A DNA stretch of 64,000 nt from Brucella intermedia LMG 3301 (GCF_000182645.1 NZ_ACQA01000001.1:2236001-2300000), one strand, 5' to 3'; positions 10,553 through 19,628 are shown, counted from the stretch's first letter. Translations and numbers: made by a program. Notes: generated from the letters alone by a model not told the origin.

Positions 10553-11194
10553 TCATAACTCGATCAGGTGATCGTCGAGTTCGTTGACATTGTCCGCTCC
10601 TGCCGGGAAATGCGTCTCCAGCAAAAGGCCCGCCTGACCGATCGCCAGCACGAAACCCTCGGCCACCTGCGCCCGCGACGCATGATGGACGAGCGTCGCC
10701 ACGATCGCATTCCACTCGTCCTGTTCGACCCGCGCATTGATGCCCGCATCGGCGATCACCTCGGCATAATGTTCGGCCATGGAGACGAAGAGCAGGATGC
10801 CGGTGCGATGCTCGGTGATATGCACATTGCGCGCCAGGAACTGTTGCAGCGCATTGAGATGCGCGCGCTTGTAACGGATGCGGCGCGGCACCAGCAGCAT
10901 GCGGATGGCCGGAAAGGCCCACAGCACCAGCATCGCGGTCAGGAAGGCCGCCAGCACCGCAAGCCCGAACATGGGGAGGCGGACATCGAACCAGTACCAG
11001 TGCGCCAGAAACGCCACGACGACCGATGCCAGCAGAATGCCGCAGGTGGCGACAAAGCCCGCCGCAAAGAAATAATCGTCGCTGGAACGGGCCAGAACCG
11101 CATAGATTTCGCCGCTGGTCTCGGCTTCCGCCTTGCGGATCGCCTCGGCAATGCGGGCATGGTCCTCGGCGCCAATCAGCGTGTGATGCTTCAT
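10553..11194 (-). CDS. TPM-domain membrane protein (short form)
   Basis: The 213-aa protein begins with an Ile/Ala/Glu-rich segment (ARIAEAIRKAEAETSGEIYAV) typical of TPM (YgcG/Psb32) domains. Two hydrophobic helices follow (about residues 43-95), then a domain with HRTGILLFVSMAEHYAEVIAD. It is the third gene of a LemA-TPM-TPM cluster on the minus strand, 12 bp downstream of the longer TPM protein. TPM/LemA gene pairs are widespread in bacteria and are thought to act at the cytoplasmic membrane. The molecular role here is unknown. Confidence 0.8.
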   Translation of the reverse strand: MKHHTLIGAEDHARIAEAIRKAEAETSGEIYAVLARSSDDYFFAAGFVATCGILLASVVVAFLAHWYWFDVRLPMFGLAVLAAFLTAMLVLWAFPAIRMLLVPRRIRYKRAHLNALQQFLARNVHITEHRTGILLFVSMAEHYAEVIADAGINARVEQDEWNAIVATLVHHASRAQVAEGFVLAIGQAGLLLETHFPAGADNVNELDDHLIEL

Positions 11195-11206
11195 CCCTGC
11201 GTCTCC

Positions 11207-12100
11207 CTACCAGCTACCCGAGGCGCCGCCGCCACCCGATGAACCACCGCCGCCGGAGAAACCGCCGCCGCCCCCACCGGATGACCAGCCACCGCCGCCA
11301 CCCCAGCTTCGGCCACCCCTGCCGCCAGACCCGCCGCCGCCGCGATTGTTGTAATCCACCACCATGCCGAGCCACTGATACCGGCCCGGCCCGATCTTGC
11401 GCCCGAAAACCGGCGTCAGGATCGCCATGCCGAAACCGCCGAAGAAGATCAGGCACCAGAAGGCAATGAAGACGACGAACACCCAGTCGACATCATCGGA
11501 ACTCGACTGCACATTGCGTCTGGCGCGCGCTTCAAGCTCGGCGGCATCGCCGGAAAGCACCGAAAGAATGCCGTCAACGCCCTGCACGATGCCCTTCGAA
11601 TAATCGCCGGTGCGGAATTCGGGAATGATGGTGCCATTGATGATGACGCTTGAAAGCGCATCGGTCATGACACCTTCGAGGCCGTAGCCGACCTCGATGC
11701 GCACCTTGCGGTCATTGGGCGCCACCACCAGCAATATGCCGTTGTTTTCCTGTTTCTGGCCAAGCGCCCAGGCGCGGAACAGACGATTGGAATAGGTTTC
11801 GATGTCTTCGCCATTGAGGCTCGGGACCGTCACCACGACCACCTGATCCGAAGATTTGGCTTCGAAATCGGCAAGCTTCTGCGTGAGGCTCTGGCGCTCT
11901 GCCGGATCGATGATCCCCGCCGCATCCACCACGCGGCCAGTCAGGGTCTGTGCGGGTTTCGATGCATCCTGTGCCAAGGCTGCCGTATGCAGCATCAAGG
12001 CTGCGGAAAACAGCAGAAAGACAAGCGCAATAAGATGCCGCGGCCAATAAAAGCCACGACGATCACGCATGGGTGCTGCACCCGCCTCCAGACGCATCAT
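11207..12100 (-). CDS. TPM-domain exported protein with Gly/Ser-rich tail
   Basis: A signal peptide (RHLIALVFLLFSAALMLHTAALAQ) is followed by a TPM domain (LTGRVVDAAGIIDPAERQSL..., VRIEVGYGLEGVMTD). Then comes one transmembrane helix (VFVVFIAFWCLIFFGGFGMA) and a low-complexity tail of mostly Gly and Ser. This is the classical YgcG layout. The ATG at 12100 lies 11 bp after the lemA stop, so the genes are surely co-transcribed. ATG at 12070 is an alternative start that still leaves the signal peptide intact. An uninterrupted frame continues further upstream into lemA but is a read-through. Confidence 0.85.
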   Translation of the reverse strand: MMRLEAGAAPMRDRRGFYWPRHLIALVFLLFSAALMLHTAALAQDASKPAQTLTGRVVDAAGIIDPAERQSLTQKLADFEAKSSDQVVVVTVPSLNGEDIETYSNRLFRAWALGQKQENNGILLVVAPNDRKVRIEVGYGLEGVMTDALSSVIINGTIIPEFRTGDYSKGIVQGVDGILSVLSGDAAELEARARRNVQSSSDDVDWVFVVFIAFWCLIFFGGFGMAILTPVFGRKIGPGRYQWLGMVVDYNNRGGGGSGGRGGRSWGGGGGWSSGGGGGGFSGGGGSSGGGGASGSW

Positions 12101-12111
12101 GAGACGCGCCG

Positions 12112-12747
12112 TCAGTTGAAGTTGACTTTGGGCGCGGCCTGGCTGCCTGCATCGGCGCTGAAGCTCTGCATGGGCTGCGCATCGCGATACCAGATCCACG
12201 TCCAGATCATCGTCGGCATGGTGCGCAGCGACGTATTGTAGACGCGAACCGCCTCGATATAGTCGCGGCGGGCGACGGCGATGCGGTTTTCAGTGCCTTC
12301 GAGCTGCGACTGCAATGCAAGGAAGTTCTGGTTGGCTTTCAGGTCCGGATAGCGCTCGACCACCACCATCAGGCGCGACAGCGCGCTCGTCAGGTTGGCC
12401 TGATTATCCTGAAACTGCTTGAAGAGTTCGGGATTGTTGAGTGTTTCGGGCGTGATCTGCACCTGCGTCGCCTTGGCGCGCGCCTCGATCACGGCCTGCA
12501 GCGTCTCCTGTTCGTGAGCGGCATAGCCCTTCACGGTCTCGACCAGATTGGGCACGAGATCGGCGCGGCGCTGATACTGGTTTTGCACCTCGCCCCAAGC
12601 GGCCTTCGCCCGTTCCTCATTGGTAGGGATAGTGTTGAAACCGCAGGCGGAGAGCAGCGGAACCAGAACAGCCAGACCAAGAGCGATGAAAATACGGCGG
12701 CCCAGGGCTGCAAGCGAGAAAGAAGTGGCAACCGTCGTACCCGACAT
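12112..12747 (-). CDS. lemA: LemA-family lipoprotein
   Basis: The 211-aa protein starts with a signal sequence ending in the lipobox LSAC, then the LemA body. Hallmarks are AWGEVQNQYQRRADLVPNLV, the heptad-like helical region around ARAKATQVQ, and VVVERYPDLKANQNFLALQ. The family is membrane-anchored with a helical extracytoplasmic domain, but its biochemical function is not established. The start at 12747 has an excellent SD (AGGAG, six bases away). It heads the lemA-TPM-TPM operon. Confidence 0.92.
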   Translation of the reverse strand: MSGTTVATSFSLAALGRRIFIALGLAVLVPLLSACGFNTIPTNEERAKAAWGEVQNQYQRRADLVPNLVETVKGYAAHEQETLQAVIEARAKATQVQITPETLNNPELFKQFQDNQANLTSALSRLMVVVERYPDLKANQNFLALQSQLEGTENRIAVARRDYIEAVRVYNTSLRTMPTMIWTWIWYRDAQPMQSFSADAGSQAAPKVNFN

Positions 12748-12910
12748 GGATTTCTCCTGAAAAGGGCGCTTTGCCGAGCGCCGGGGAAACAAATTCAACA
12801 CCCGCATGAGTGCGTTCACGCAAATGCGAGCCGTCAAATCAGCAAGATAGTCGAAATTCACTCGTTTTCCAGTCGGTTTGGACAACAAGGTAAAACCGCG
12901 ACCGCCTGTT

Positions 12911-13447
12911 TCAGGGATGCAGGCGGAAAGCGCCGCTTTCGACCGCAGCGCGAACAGCGGCAAGCGTCTGACTGCGCGACCACCCTTCGGCAGCCAGCAC
13001 GTGCGGCTCTAGCGGCCCCAGCGCGGACAATTGCCCGTGCAGTTCTGCAATCGGACCCGGATCGGTCAGCGTATTGCCGCCACGCTCGCGGCAGCGCCGG
13101 ATCGCCTCATCGAGAGATGGACGCAGAACCACATAGTGAAGCGGGGTGGCAAGGTTTCGGAAGGGCTCGAGGAACCATGGCCCGATTATGCCGTCGACGA
13201 TGACGAAATAGCCGCCGTTGGCATAGGCCTTGGCCGCCTTGGTCAGCGCATCCATCACAATGGCATTTTGCGCATGGGCTTCCGGCAGATAGGGCTGGAT
13301 CGCACCATTATTGATGAAGTGCCAGAAATCGTCCGAATGAAGGTGAACCTTCGGCGAACCCGGCTGGTTCGCAAGCCTCTCGGCGGTCGTGGTTTTACCG
13401 GCGCCCGGCGTGCCGGTCAGAATAAGAATTTCACCAGAATGTTCCAT
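12911..13447 (-). CDS. P-loop nucleoside/nucleotide kinase-like ATPase
   Basis: The 178-aa protein has a Walker A motif GTPGAGKTT at residues 12-20, a HSDDFW motif after strand 2, and a C-terminal RCRERGG arginine cluster. This arrangement matches small AAA_33-type kinases, which phosphorylate small molecules, but the substrate cannot be told from sequence. The gene is isolated between lemA and an exported hypothetical, both on the same strand. Confidence 0.8.
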   Translation of the reverse strand: MEHSGEILILTGTPGAGKTTTAERLANQPGSPKVHLHSDDFWHFINNGAIQPYLPEAHAQNAIVMDALTKAAKAYANGGYFVIVDGIIGPWFLEPFRNLATPLHYVVLRPSLDEAIRRCRERGGNTLTDPGPIAELHGQLSALGPLEPHVLAAEGWSRSQTLAAVRAAVESGAFRLHP

Positions 13448-13491
13448 GATCCGACCTTATCATGGAATGCCATCAGGCCAGTCCCGATATC

Positions 13492-14061
13492 TCAATCCAT
13501 ATCGGGATCATCGCCACAAGCACCCGTGGAATAGCATCTGGACCCAATCCTCGCCTTATGGGCGGGCAGCGCGTTGACGTTCTCGCATATGTGGATCAGG
13601 GTTGCATAGGTACTATCGATCTCACTCCCGTCGATCATGACAATACCATTCCTGACAACCGGTTCAGCTCCGCCGTTCGAAGTGAGAAGCACAATGATCC
13701 TGAGAGCGATGTTCGCCTGATGACAGGGTCCCAGGGCGCTCGCCATGCGTGCCAGTTCGCTGCCGGGAGCAGGCTTCGCCTCACCTGCCGGCGCTTGATT
13801 CTGTTCCGCAAGTGCTATCAATGCATCGAGAAAGGGGCCGTCCTCCCTCTCGATTTGCGATGCCAGTGCCTCCAGCCCAGCCTTGTCACCCGCTTCGATG
13901 AGGTCGGCAATCCGGTCTTCCAATTGTTGCGCTGCCGCTCCGTCTCGATAAGAGGCGGCTGCCGCAGCCAGTAGCTGCGCGTCGATCGCGCGCGCCGGAC
14001 TGGCAAGTACGGCGACAATAAGCGCGGGCAGCACGGCGGCGAGTTTCAATGTAATCCCCAT
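13492..14061 (-). CDS. Exported protein of unknown function
   Basis: The 189-aa protein has a clear signal peptide (LAAVLPALIVAVLASPARA, cleavage near residue 25). An Ala-rich helical region follows (LLAAAAASYRDGAAAQQLEDRI). The C-terminal half contains Cys residues (GPCHQ, HICEN, CYSTGACG) that could form disulfides in the periplasm. I recognise no family. It lies downstream of the rpsP terminator, so it needs its own promoter. Confidence 0.65.
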   Translation of the reverse strand: MGITLKLAAVLPALIVAVLASPARAIDAQLLAAAAASYRDGAAAQQLEDRIADLIEAGDKAGLEALASQIEREDGPFLDALIALAEQNQAPAGEAKPAPGSELARMASALGPCHQANIALRIIVLLTSNGGAEPVVRNGIVMIDGSEIDSTYATLIHICENVNALPAHKARIGSRCYSTGACGDDPDMD

Positions 14062-14085
14062 TCGCCCCCCAGGAAAGCGGTCAAC

Positions 14086-14117
14086 AAAAAAGCGGCGGAT
14101 TGCTCCGCCGCCTTTTT
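14086..14117 (-). terminator. Terminator of rpsP (bidirectional shape)
   Basis: The stem GGCGGCGGA/TCCGCCGC with loop GCAA on the minus strand is followed by a T-run. It sits 23 bp past the rpsP stop. Confidence 0.85.
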
Positions 14118-14139
14118 ATAACGCAAACTGCGCGAAAGA

Positions 14140-14556
14140 TTATTCGCTTGCAGCTTCTTCAGCCGGGGCAGCAGCGGCTTCTGCAGCGGCCGCAGCAGCT
14201 TCAGCAGCCTTTGCAGCGGCTTCTTCTTCAGCCTGCTTGGCCATGGCCAGACGTTCCTGGGCCTTTTTGCCCGGCTCGCCCTTGGTCGGGTTGCTGCGGG
14301 CCGGACGCTTGGCAATGCCAGCCTGGTCGAGGAAGCGCAGAACGCGGTCGGTCGGCTGTGCGCCCTGTGCAATCCAATGCTGGATGCGGTCGGCGTCGAG
14401 CTTCACGCGTTCAGCGTCCTTGGCCAGCATGGGGTTCCATGCGCCAACGGTTTCGATGAAGCGGCCGTCACGCGGGCTGCGGACGTCGGCAACGACGATG
14501 TGGTAGTAAGGACGCTTCTTGGAGCCAGCGCGGGCCAGACGAATCTTCAGAGACAT
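14140..14556 (-). CDS. rpsP: 30S ribosomal protein S16
   Basis: It starts with [20 protein letters not shown], the unmistakable S16 N-terminus, followed by [15 protein letters not shown] and the WNP motif. The protein is 138 aa because a long Ala/Glu tail (from about residue 95) follows the usual 80-aa core, as in many Rhizobiales. The ATG at 14556 has SD AAGGAAAG. An upstream in-frame ATG lacks support. It lies downstream of the chorismate mutase and ffh genes on the same strand. In many bacteria rpsP is co-transcribed with rimM and trmD, which are not seen here on the downstream side. Confidence 0.97.
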   Translation of the reverse strand: MSLKIRLARAGSKKRPYYHIVVADVRSPRDGRFIETVGAWNPMLAKDAERVKLDADRIQHWIAQGAQPTDRVLRFLDQAGIAKRPARSNPTKGEPGKKAQERLAMAKQAEEEAAAKAAEAAAAAAEAAAAPAEEAASE

Positions 14557-14626
14557 TTTTCTTTCCTTTAGACAATTGCTTCGCCCGGGGATGGCCGTGG
14601 CAAAACGGGTTAAGCTATCGATATAG

Positions 14627-14941
14627 CTATTGTTTTCCGCCGTGATTGGCGGCGGCATGCTCATGATGCCGAATGACTTCCTTCACGATGAAGTTCAGGA
14701 ATTTTTCGGCGAAATCGGGATCGAGATGGGCATCGACTGCCAGCGCGCGCAGACGCTCCACCTGACGCTTTTCGCGGGCGGGATCAGCCGGTGCGAGGCC
14801 GCGTTCGGCCTTGAGTACGCCAACGGCCTTTGTGCAGCGAAAACGTTCGGCCAGCATATGGATCAGCGCCGCATCGATATTGTCGATGGAGGCGCGCAGT
14901 GCCAGAAGTTCAGCCGGTGCAGTGTTCTGTTCGTCGCTCAT
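14627..14941 (-). CDS. Chorismate mutase, AroQ class
   Basis: This 104-aa all-helical chorismate mutase converts chorismate to prephenate for Phe/Tyr synthesis. Typical residues are [20 protein letters not shown] (helix 1 with the Arg and Leu-Ile pattern), [11 protein letters not shown], and [16 protein letters not shown]. The chosen ATG is at 14941. A GTG at 14950 overlaps the ffh stop codon (GTGAG) and would add three residues. The tight junction shows translation coupling with ffh, a linkage common in Rhizobiales. Confidence 0.9.
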   Translation of the reverse strand: MSDEQNTAPAELLALRASIDNIDAALIHMLAERFRCTKAVGVLKAERGLAPADPAREKRQVERLRALAVDAHLDPDFAEKFLNFIVKEVIRHHEHAAANHGGKQ

Positions 14942-14946
14942 GATGC

Positions 14947-16518
14947 TCACTTCTTCTTCGGCAGGCCCGGAAGACCGCCACCGAGGCCGGGAAGCTTGGG
15001 TCCGCCCAGACCGGGCAGACCGCCCGGAAGACCGCCGCCGGGAAGGCCCGGCAGACCGCCGCCTTTCGTCAGGCCCGCTGCTTCCGCCTGCTTGGCAAGC
15101 GCCTCAAGCTGCTTGGGGTCCATCTTGGAGAGATCGGGCATGCCCATTCCTCCACCCAGACCGCCGAGCCCCATCTTGTTGGCAAGGCCGCCCATCATCT
15201 GCTTCATCATTCCGCCCTTGCCCTTGCCCATGACTTTCATCATGTCGGCCATCTGGCGATGCATCTTGAGAAGCTTGTTGATGTCGGCGGCGCTGGTGCC
15301 GGAACCCTTGGCGATGCGCTGCTTGCGGCTGTGCTTGAGAATGTCGGGATTGGCGCGCTCGGCCTTGGTCATCGAGCCGATGATGGCGAGCTGGCGGTCG
15401 AACACCTTGTCGTCGAGACCGGCAGCGGCCACCTTGTCCTTCATCCCGCTCATGCCGGGCACCATGCCCATAATGCCGCCCATGCCGCCGAGCTTCTTCA
15501 TCTGCTTGAGCTGTTCGGCAAGATCGTTGAGATCGAACTTGCCCGACTGCATCTTCTTGGCCATCGCCGCGGCTTTTTCCGCGTCGATGTTTTCGGCGGC
15601 TTTTTCGACCAGCGAAACAATGTCGCCCATGCCGAGAATGCGGTCGGCAATGCGCTTCGGATAGAACTCCTCGAGCGCATCCATCTTTTCGCCGGTGGCG
15701 ATCAGCTTGATCGGCTTGCCGGTGATGGCGCGCATCGAAAGTGCCGCACCGCCACGGCCATCGCCGTCCATGCGGGTGAGCACGATGCCGGTAATGCCGA
15801 CGCGCTCATCGAAATTGCGCGCCAGATTGACGGCGTCCTGACCGGTCAGGCTGTCGGCCACGAGCAGGATTTCATGCGGATTGGCGGCCTTGCGGATATC
15901 CGCCATTTCCACCATCAGCGGCTCGTCAATATGCGTGCGGCCTGCCGTATCGAGAATGACGACATCATGCGCGCCGAGCTTTGCAGCCTGAACGGCGCGC
16001 TTGGCGATTTCCACCGGCGACTGTCCGGCAATGATCGGCAGCGTGTCGACGCCGGTCTGGATGCCAAGCTGGCGAAGCTGTTCCTGCGCAGCCGGACGGC
16101 GCGTATCGAGCGAGGCCATCAGCACTTTCTTGCGCTGGCGCTCGGTCAGACGCTTGGCGATCTTGCCAGTCGTCGTCGTCTTGCCCGAACCCTGCAGGCC
16201 GACCATCATGATCACGACCGGGGCCGGCGCATTCAGGTCGATGGAGACGCCTTCGGTGCCGAGCATTTCGACAAGTTCGTCATGGACGATCTTGACGACC
16301 ATCTGGCCGGGCTTGATGCTTTTCAGGATTTCGGCGCCGACAGCCTTCTCGCGAACGCGGTCGGTGAAGGAGCGAACCACTTCCAGCGAAACGTCGGCCT
16401 CGATCAGCGCGCGGCGCACTTCGCGCAGCGCCGCCGTCACGTCGGCTTCTGAAAGAGCGCCGCGTCCGGTAAGGCCGTTCAGGATGGAGCCAAGACGCTC
16501 CTGAAGTGATTCAAACAT
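14947..16518 (-). CDS. ffh: Signal recognition particle protein Ffh
   Basis: Ffh is the SRP54 GTPase that targets nascent membrane proteins to FtsY and SecYEG. The 523-aa protein shows the N domain (MFESLQERLGSILNGLTGRG) and the G domain with P-loop GLQGSGKTTTTGKIAKRL, DTRRPAAQEQL and DTAGR. The C-terminal M domain is rich in Met, with MPDLSKMDPKQLEALAKQ and a Gly/Leu/Pro tail. The ATG at 16518 has an AAGGAA SD. An open frame continues 187 codons upstream but lacks any Ffh character and is leader sequence. Confidence 0.97.
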   Translation of the reverse strand: MFESLQERLGSILNGLTGRGALSEADVTAALREVRRALIEADVSLEVVRSFTDRVREKAVGAEILKSIKPGQMVVKIVHDELVEMLGTEGVSIDLNAPAPVVIMMVGLQGSGKTTTTGKIAKRLTERQRKKVLMASLDTRRPAAQEQLRQLGIQTGVDTLPIIAGQSPVEIAKRAVQAAKLGAHDVVILDTAGRTHIDEPLMVEMADIRKAANPHEILLVADSLTGQDAVNLARNFDERVGITGIVLTRMDGDGRGGAALSMRAITGKPIKLIATGEKMDALEEFYPKRIADRILGMGDIVSLVEKAAENIDAEKAAAMAKKMQSGKFDLNDLAEQLKQMKKLGGMGGIMGMVPGMSGMKDKVAAAGLDDKVFDRQLAIIGSMTKAERANPDILKHSRKQRIAKGSGTSAADINKLLKMHRQMADMMKVMGKGKGGMMKQMMGGLANKMGLGGLGGGMGMPDLSKMDPKQLEALAKQAEAAGLTKGGGLPGLPGGGLPGGLPGLGGPKLPGLGGGLPGLPKKK

Positions 16519-17027
16519 CGAATTTCCTTTTAATCCGAGAAGAGGCTTATGCTTCGTCAGGGATAAATCGTCCCGTGTGTCTGCCAGTTCAAGAAGCAAC
16601 CAAAGCGGTACAGCACCCGAGGGCGCATCGCGCTGTCGGATGTGGACCTCCGGGATCTCTTTATACCATGATGGGTCCCGGTCGGTGGCTCGCGTTCTGA
16701 AGATCGCGGATAGATTGGAGCAGGCTTTAAGGCGATCAGCCCGCAATGTCAAGCAAAAGGCCCGAAACGGGCTGAAACCTGCACCGGAAGTATCCTCCGG
16801 CGCATTCTCCCGCTTGCCGTCCCCAAGAGGTAGCCTGAAGAGGCAGATCGTGGGACCTGCCGGCGGGCTGCATTTCTTCTGCGACCAAAGAAACACTTGC
16901 CGATCTGGTGCAAAAATGCTTGAAACCGCGCCGCTCGACCACTCTTCAGCTGCCATTCCGACATGACATTTGGTGTAAGGAATGGCAAGTTCGCGTTGAA
17001 GTCGAATCAATTCCAAAGGAGAAACGA
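16519..17027. other. Long divergent intergenic region ffh / lytic transglycosylase
   Basis: About 510 bp lie between divergent genes. It holds the putative ffh promoter at 16724-16752, which implies a leader of about 200 nt. That leader is G/C-rich with several potential stems. I could not match it to a known riboswitch, to 4.5S RNA (no GGAAGGAAGCAGCC loop) or to another known RNA. Confidence 0.5.
16724..16752 (-). promoter_or_regulatory. Putative sigma-70 promoter for ffh
   Basis: On the minus strand TTGACA (16747-16752) and TAAAGC (16724-16729) are separated by 17 bp. The -35 is perfect, the -10 is weak. Confidence 0.45.
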
Positions 17028-17852
17028 ATGGCGTTGGTTGCCAAGGGCCGGACTTGGACGGCAGCAGCAGTTCTTGCAATGGGCATGATGACGGGAACAG
17101 GCATTGCCGAGGCGGCCCAGTGCGGCAACAACGCCGCAGGCTATAATGCCTGGCTCCAGCAGACCCTGAAGGAAGCGCCGTCGCGCGGCGTTGGCAAGGC
17201 GGGCCTCAATGCGCTGGCCGGCACCAAATATGCGCAGGCCACCATCAATGCCGACCGCAATCAGAAGAGCTTCAAGCTCTCCTTTGAAGACTTCATGAAG
17301 AAGCGCGGCGCCGACACCATCATCAAGCGCGGCCGCGCCCAGAAGCAGCAGAACGCCGCTCTCTTCGCCGCAATCGAGAAGCGCTATGGCGTTCCGGCCG
17401 GCCCGCTGATCGCGATCTGGGGCATGGAAACCGGCTTCGGTTCCTATCTCGGCAAGCAGCACACCCTGTCGGCCGTCGCAACGCTGGCCTATGATTGCCG
17501 CCGTTCCGATTACTTCACCGGCCAGCTCTACGCCGCTCTCAAGCTCATCGATCAGGGCGACCTCAGCCCGCAGGCCGTAGGCGCGATGCATGGCGAAGTC
17601 GGCCAGACCCAGTTCATGCCGGCAAACGTCCTGAAATACGGTGTCAGCGGTTCGGGCGGCTCCCATTTCGACCTGCGCAACAAGGCGGACGCGCTCCATT
17701 CGACCGCGAACTTCCTCGTCGGCCACGGCTGGCAGCGCGGCGCAGGTTATCAGCCGGGAGAACCCAACTATGGCGCGATCCAGGGCTGGAATGCCGCACA
17801 GGTCTACCAGCGCGCCATCGCCGTCATGGGCAAGGCCATCGACGGCAACTAG
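17028..17852 (+). CDS. Lytic murein transglycosylase, MltB type
   Basis: The 274-aa periplasmic enzyme has a signal peptide (AAAVLAMGMMTGTGIAEAA). Its SLT_2 domain contains IAIWGMETGFGSYLG, where the Glu is the expected catalytic acid, and GEVGQTQFMPANV, the second conserved signature. A further motif is FLVGHGWQRGAGY. Such enzymes cleave the MurNAc-GlcNAc bond forming 1,6-anhydroMurNAc. The start has a near-ideal AAAGGAGA SD at 17015-17022; an in-frame ATG further upstream is not needed. The sequence lacks the C-terminal peptidoglycan-binding domain of longer homologues. Confidence 0.92.
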   Translation: MALVAKGRTWTAAAVLAMGMMTGTGIAEAAQCGNNAAGYNAWLQQTLKEAPSRGVGKAGLNALAGTKYAQATINADRNQKSFKLSFEDFMKKRGADTIIKRGRAQKQQNAALFAAIEKRYGVPAGPLIAIWGMETGFGSYLGKQHTLSAVATLAYDCRRSDYFTGQLYAALKLIDQGDLSPQAVGAMHGEVGQTQFMPANVLKYGVSGSGGSHFDLRNKADALHSTANFLVGHGWQRGAGYQPGEPNYGAIQGWNAAQVYQRAIAVMGKAIDGN

Positions 17853-17902
17853 AGCATGATTCCGAAAAGTGGGAACCCGGTTTTCGGATAAAATCATGCT
17901 CT
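17851..17902. repeat. Rhizobial intergenic palindromic element
   Basis: AGAGCATGATTCCGAAAAGT and its imperfect complement form a hairpin directly at the stop of the transglycosylase gene. It is the best-conserved copy of the family in the window. Confidence 0.8.
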
Positions 17903-18008
17903 AACAAAATTTGGAGCGGGACGACGGCTCAGTTTAAAAACACCCCGCTTTGAAGCCCAAATCCGCAATTTCGCTTTGAAATTGCCACAGAAAAGCCACA
18001 CGCGACAC

Positions 18009-18038
18009 AAAATAGCCCCAAAATTTGGGGCTATTTTT
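18009..18038. terminator. Bidirectional terminator
   Basis: AAAATAGCCCC/GGGGCTATTTTT is a near-perfect palindrome with T-runs on both strands. It lies 157 bp after the transglycosylase gene. The rest of 17903-18165 contains no gene. Confidence 0.75.
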
Positions 18039-18101
18039 GCATGTTCTGGTGCGGTTTTTCGCGTTTTGGCAACGAAAAACACCGATTTTCGGTATTTCAG
18101 A

Positions 18102-18140
18102 AAAAACAAAACGGCCCTCTCGATCAGAGAGGAACCGTTT
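18102..18140 (-). terminator. Terminator of carbonic anhydrase gene
   Basis: On the minus strand CGG..CCTCTC pairs with GAGAGG..CCG and is followed by TTTTGTTTTTT. It starts 25 bp after the stop codon. Confidence 0.75.
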
Positions 18141-18165
18141 CGGAAGGCATTTTCGGGGAGCCGGA

Positions 18166-18810
18166 TCAGGCAGGATCAGGACGTTTGAAATCGCCTGTCT
18201 GATGATCCATCACCCACAGTTCGCCGGTCGAAATATCGAACCATGCGCCATGCAGGGTCAGCTTGCCCTTCTTCTCCAGAATATCGACGCAGGGGAATGT
18301 GCGCAGATTATTGATGGAGTAGCGGATCGAGATTCGTTCCAGCGCGGTCTGGCGTTCGCTCTGCGTCATGAGTTGGTTGCCGCTGACGGCTTCGGCGGCG
18401 GGAGCGATCAGGCTCATCCACTTGCCGATAAAGTCACCGGGCGAAAGCGGCGCGCTTTCGGTGTCGAGCGCCGCCTTGATGCCGCCGCAGCGGCCATGGC
18501 CCATGACGACAATGTTCTTCACCTTGAGGCTCTGCACCGCGAATTCCAGCGCTGCGGAAGCCGCATGATATTCGCCATCGGGTTCGTAGGGCGGGATGAG
18601 ATTGGCAACATTGCGCAGGACGAAGATTTCGCCGGGCGCCGCGTTGAAGATGGTTTCGGGGGCTGCACGGGAATCACAACAAGCGATAACCAGCGTTTCC
18701 GGTGATTGTCCCTTGTCGGCCAGATGGCGATATCGTGCAGTTTCGTGGGCAAAATGCTCGCGCATGAAGGTTCGATAACCGGCGAGAAGTGAGTCTGGAA
18801 GATCAACCAT
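18166..18810 (-). CDS. Beta-class carbonic anhydrase
   Basis: This enzyme interconverts CO2 and bicarbonate. The zinc ligands are visible as C44 and D46/R48 in ACCDSR, and H105 and C108 in GHGRCGG. VLRNVANLIPPY and the C-terminal pairing motif RYSINNLRTFP are also characteristic. The 214-aa length matches the family. Brucella species carry two characterised beta-CAs; I cannot say which one this is. It is a single-gene unit with its own terminator. Confidence 0.95.
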   Translation of the reverse strand: MVDLPDSLLAGYRTFMREHFAHETARYRHLADKGQSPETLVIACCDSRAAPETIFNAAPGEIFVLRNVANLIPPYEPDGEYHAASAALEFAVQSLKVKNIVVMGHGRCGGIKAALDTESAPLSPGDFIGKWMSLIAPAAEAVSGNQLMTQSERQTALERISIRYSINNLRTFPCVDILEKKGKLTLHGAWFDISTGELWVMDHQTGDFKRPDPA

Positions 18811-18911
18811 ATTTTTCCAATATCCCTATCGAAAACCGAGATCAATCGAAATGCATTGAACGGGCTGCGTCGAATTGGACGCATGTTTCCGTTCGCATTC
18901 ACGCATGTTTC

Positions 18912-19628
18912 TCAAGCCCAAATCGCCATGCGGAGACCGAAATCGTCGCGTTCCACATGATCAGGATACGGACGCGCCTCGCCACGCGCATGGCGACGGG
19001 CCACGAGATACATGGCGCAGGCATCGAGAAAGTCATCCTCCTTCGCGCCGCGCGGAACGGGACTTTTTAAAAAATCCTCCGGCAGTCCGCAGCGCTGCAA
19101 CAAGGCCCGGCGCTCCGCCAGCCCTTCCGGGTTTACGCGCCCCTTGATCTTCTTCGGCAGGGACATGGAATTCATGCCGTTCAGCGCGGCAAAAGCCAGT
19201 TCCGGATGCGATTCAATGATGCGCGCCGCCAATGCGGCATCGCTTCGCAACAGGGTGTCCAGTTCGCAGATCTTCGGGAAAAGCCCGAAAGCCTGCCTTG
19301 AAACCTTGCGCGGCGGATCGGTCCGTTCGAGCGACAGGGAACAGCTTTCGCGGTAATCCCCGGCATAGACGGCGGCGCGCGGCGGAATGGAGAAAAGGCT
19401 CGACTGCCTTTCGCCAAGATGGGCGCGCGCAGCCCGCTCCGCCGAACGCAAGCCCCTTTCCGGCAGGCCGATCGGCATGTCCACGGCAATGATCGCCTCG
19501 TCGGGAAGCGAAGCCGTCAAAGCGGCAAAACTGCCGAACACTTCGGCCCGCAAACTCCCACCATCCCCGGTCACCGCGATCCAGCCGCCGGGGCAGCCGT
19601 CCACACCGGCAAGCACGGCTTGCGTCAA
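18912..19628 (-). CDS. DUF429-family protein
   Basis: The protein of about 238 aa begins VLAGVDGCPGGWIAV, the RNase H-fold-like first strand of DUF429. It continues with AVDMPIGLPE, the conserved SIPPRAAVYAGDY, and a C-terminal KEDDFLDACAMYLVARR. The family is predicted to be nuclease-like but is uncharacterised. The start is uncertain: TTG at 19628 overlaps the pdxY stop (TTGA), while GTG at 19616 is the alternative. Overlap with pdxY indicates one transcript. A long open frame upstream is the shadow of pdxY. Confidence 0.82.
   Translation of the reverse strand: MTQAVLAGVDGCPGGWIAVTGDGGSLRAEVFGSFAALTASLPDEAIIAVDMPIGLPERGLRSAERAARAHLGERQSSLFSIPPRAAVYAGDYRESCSLSLERTDPPRKVSRQAFGLFPKICELDTLLRSDAALAARIIESHPELAFAALNGMNSMSLPKKIKGRVNPEGLAERRALLQRCGLPEDFLKSPVPRGAKEDDFLDACAMYLVARRHARGEARPYPDHVERDDFGLRMAIWA

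Noticed and set aside
16519..17027. 4.5S (SRP) RNA next to ffh
   Set aside because: I looked for the conserved GGAAGGAAGCAGCC-type loop on both strands and did not find it.
16519..17079. 187-codon N-terminal extension of ffh
   Set aside because: Ffh proteins start at MFESLQERL, which has its own SD here. The extension reads through non-coding leader and overlaps the divergent gene's start.
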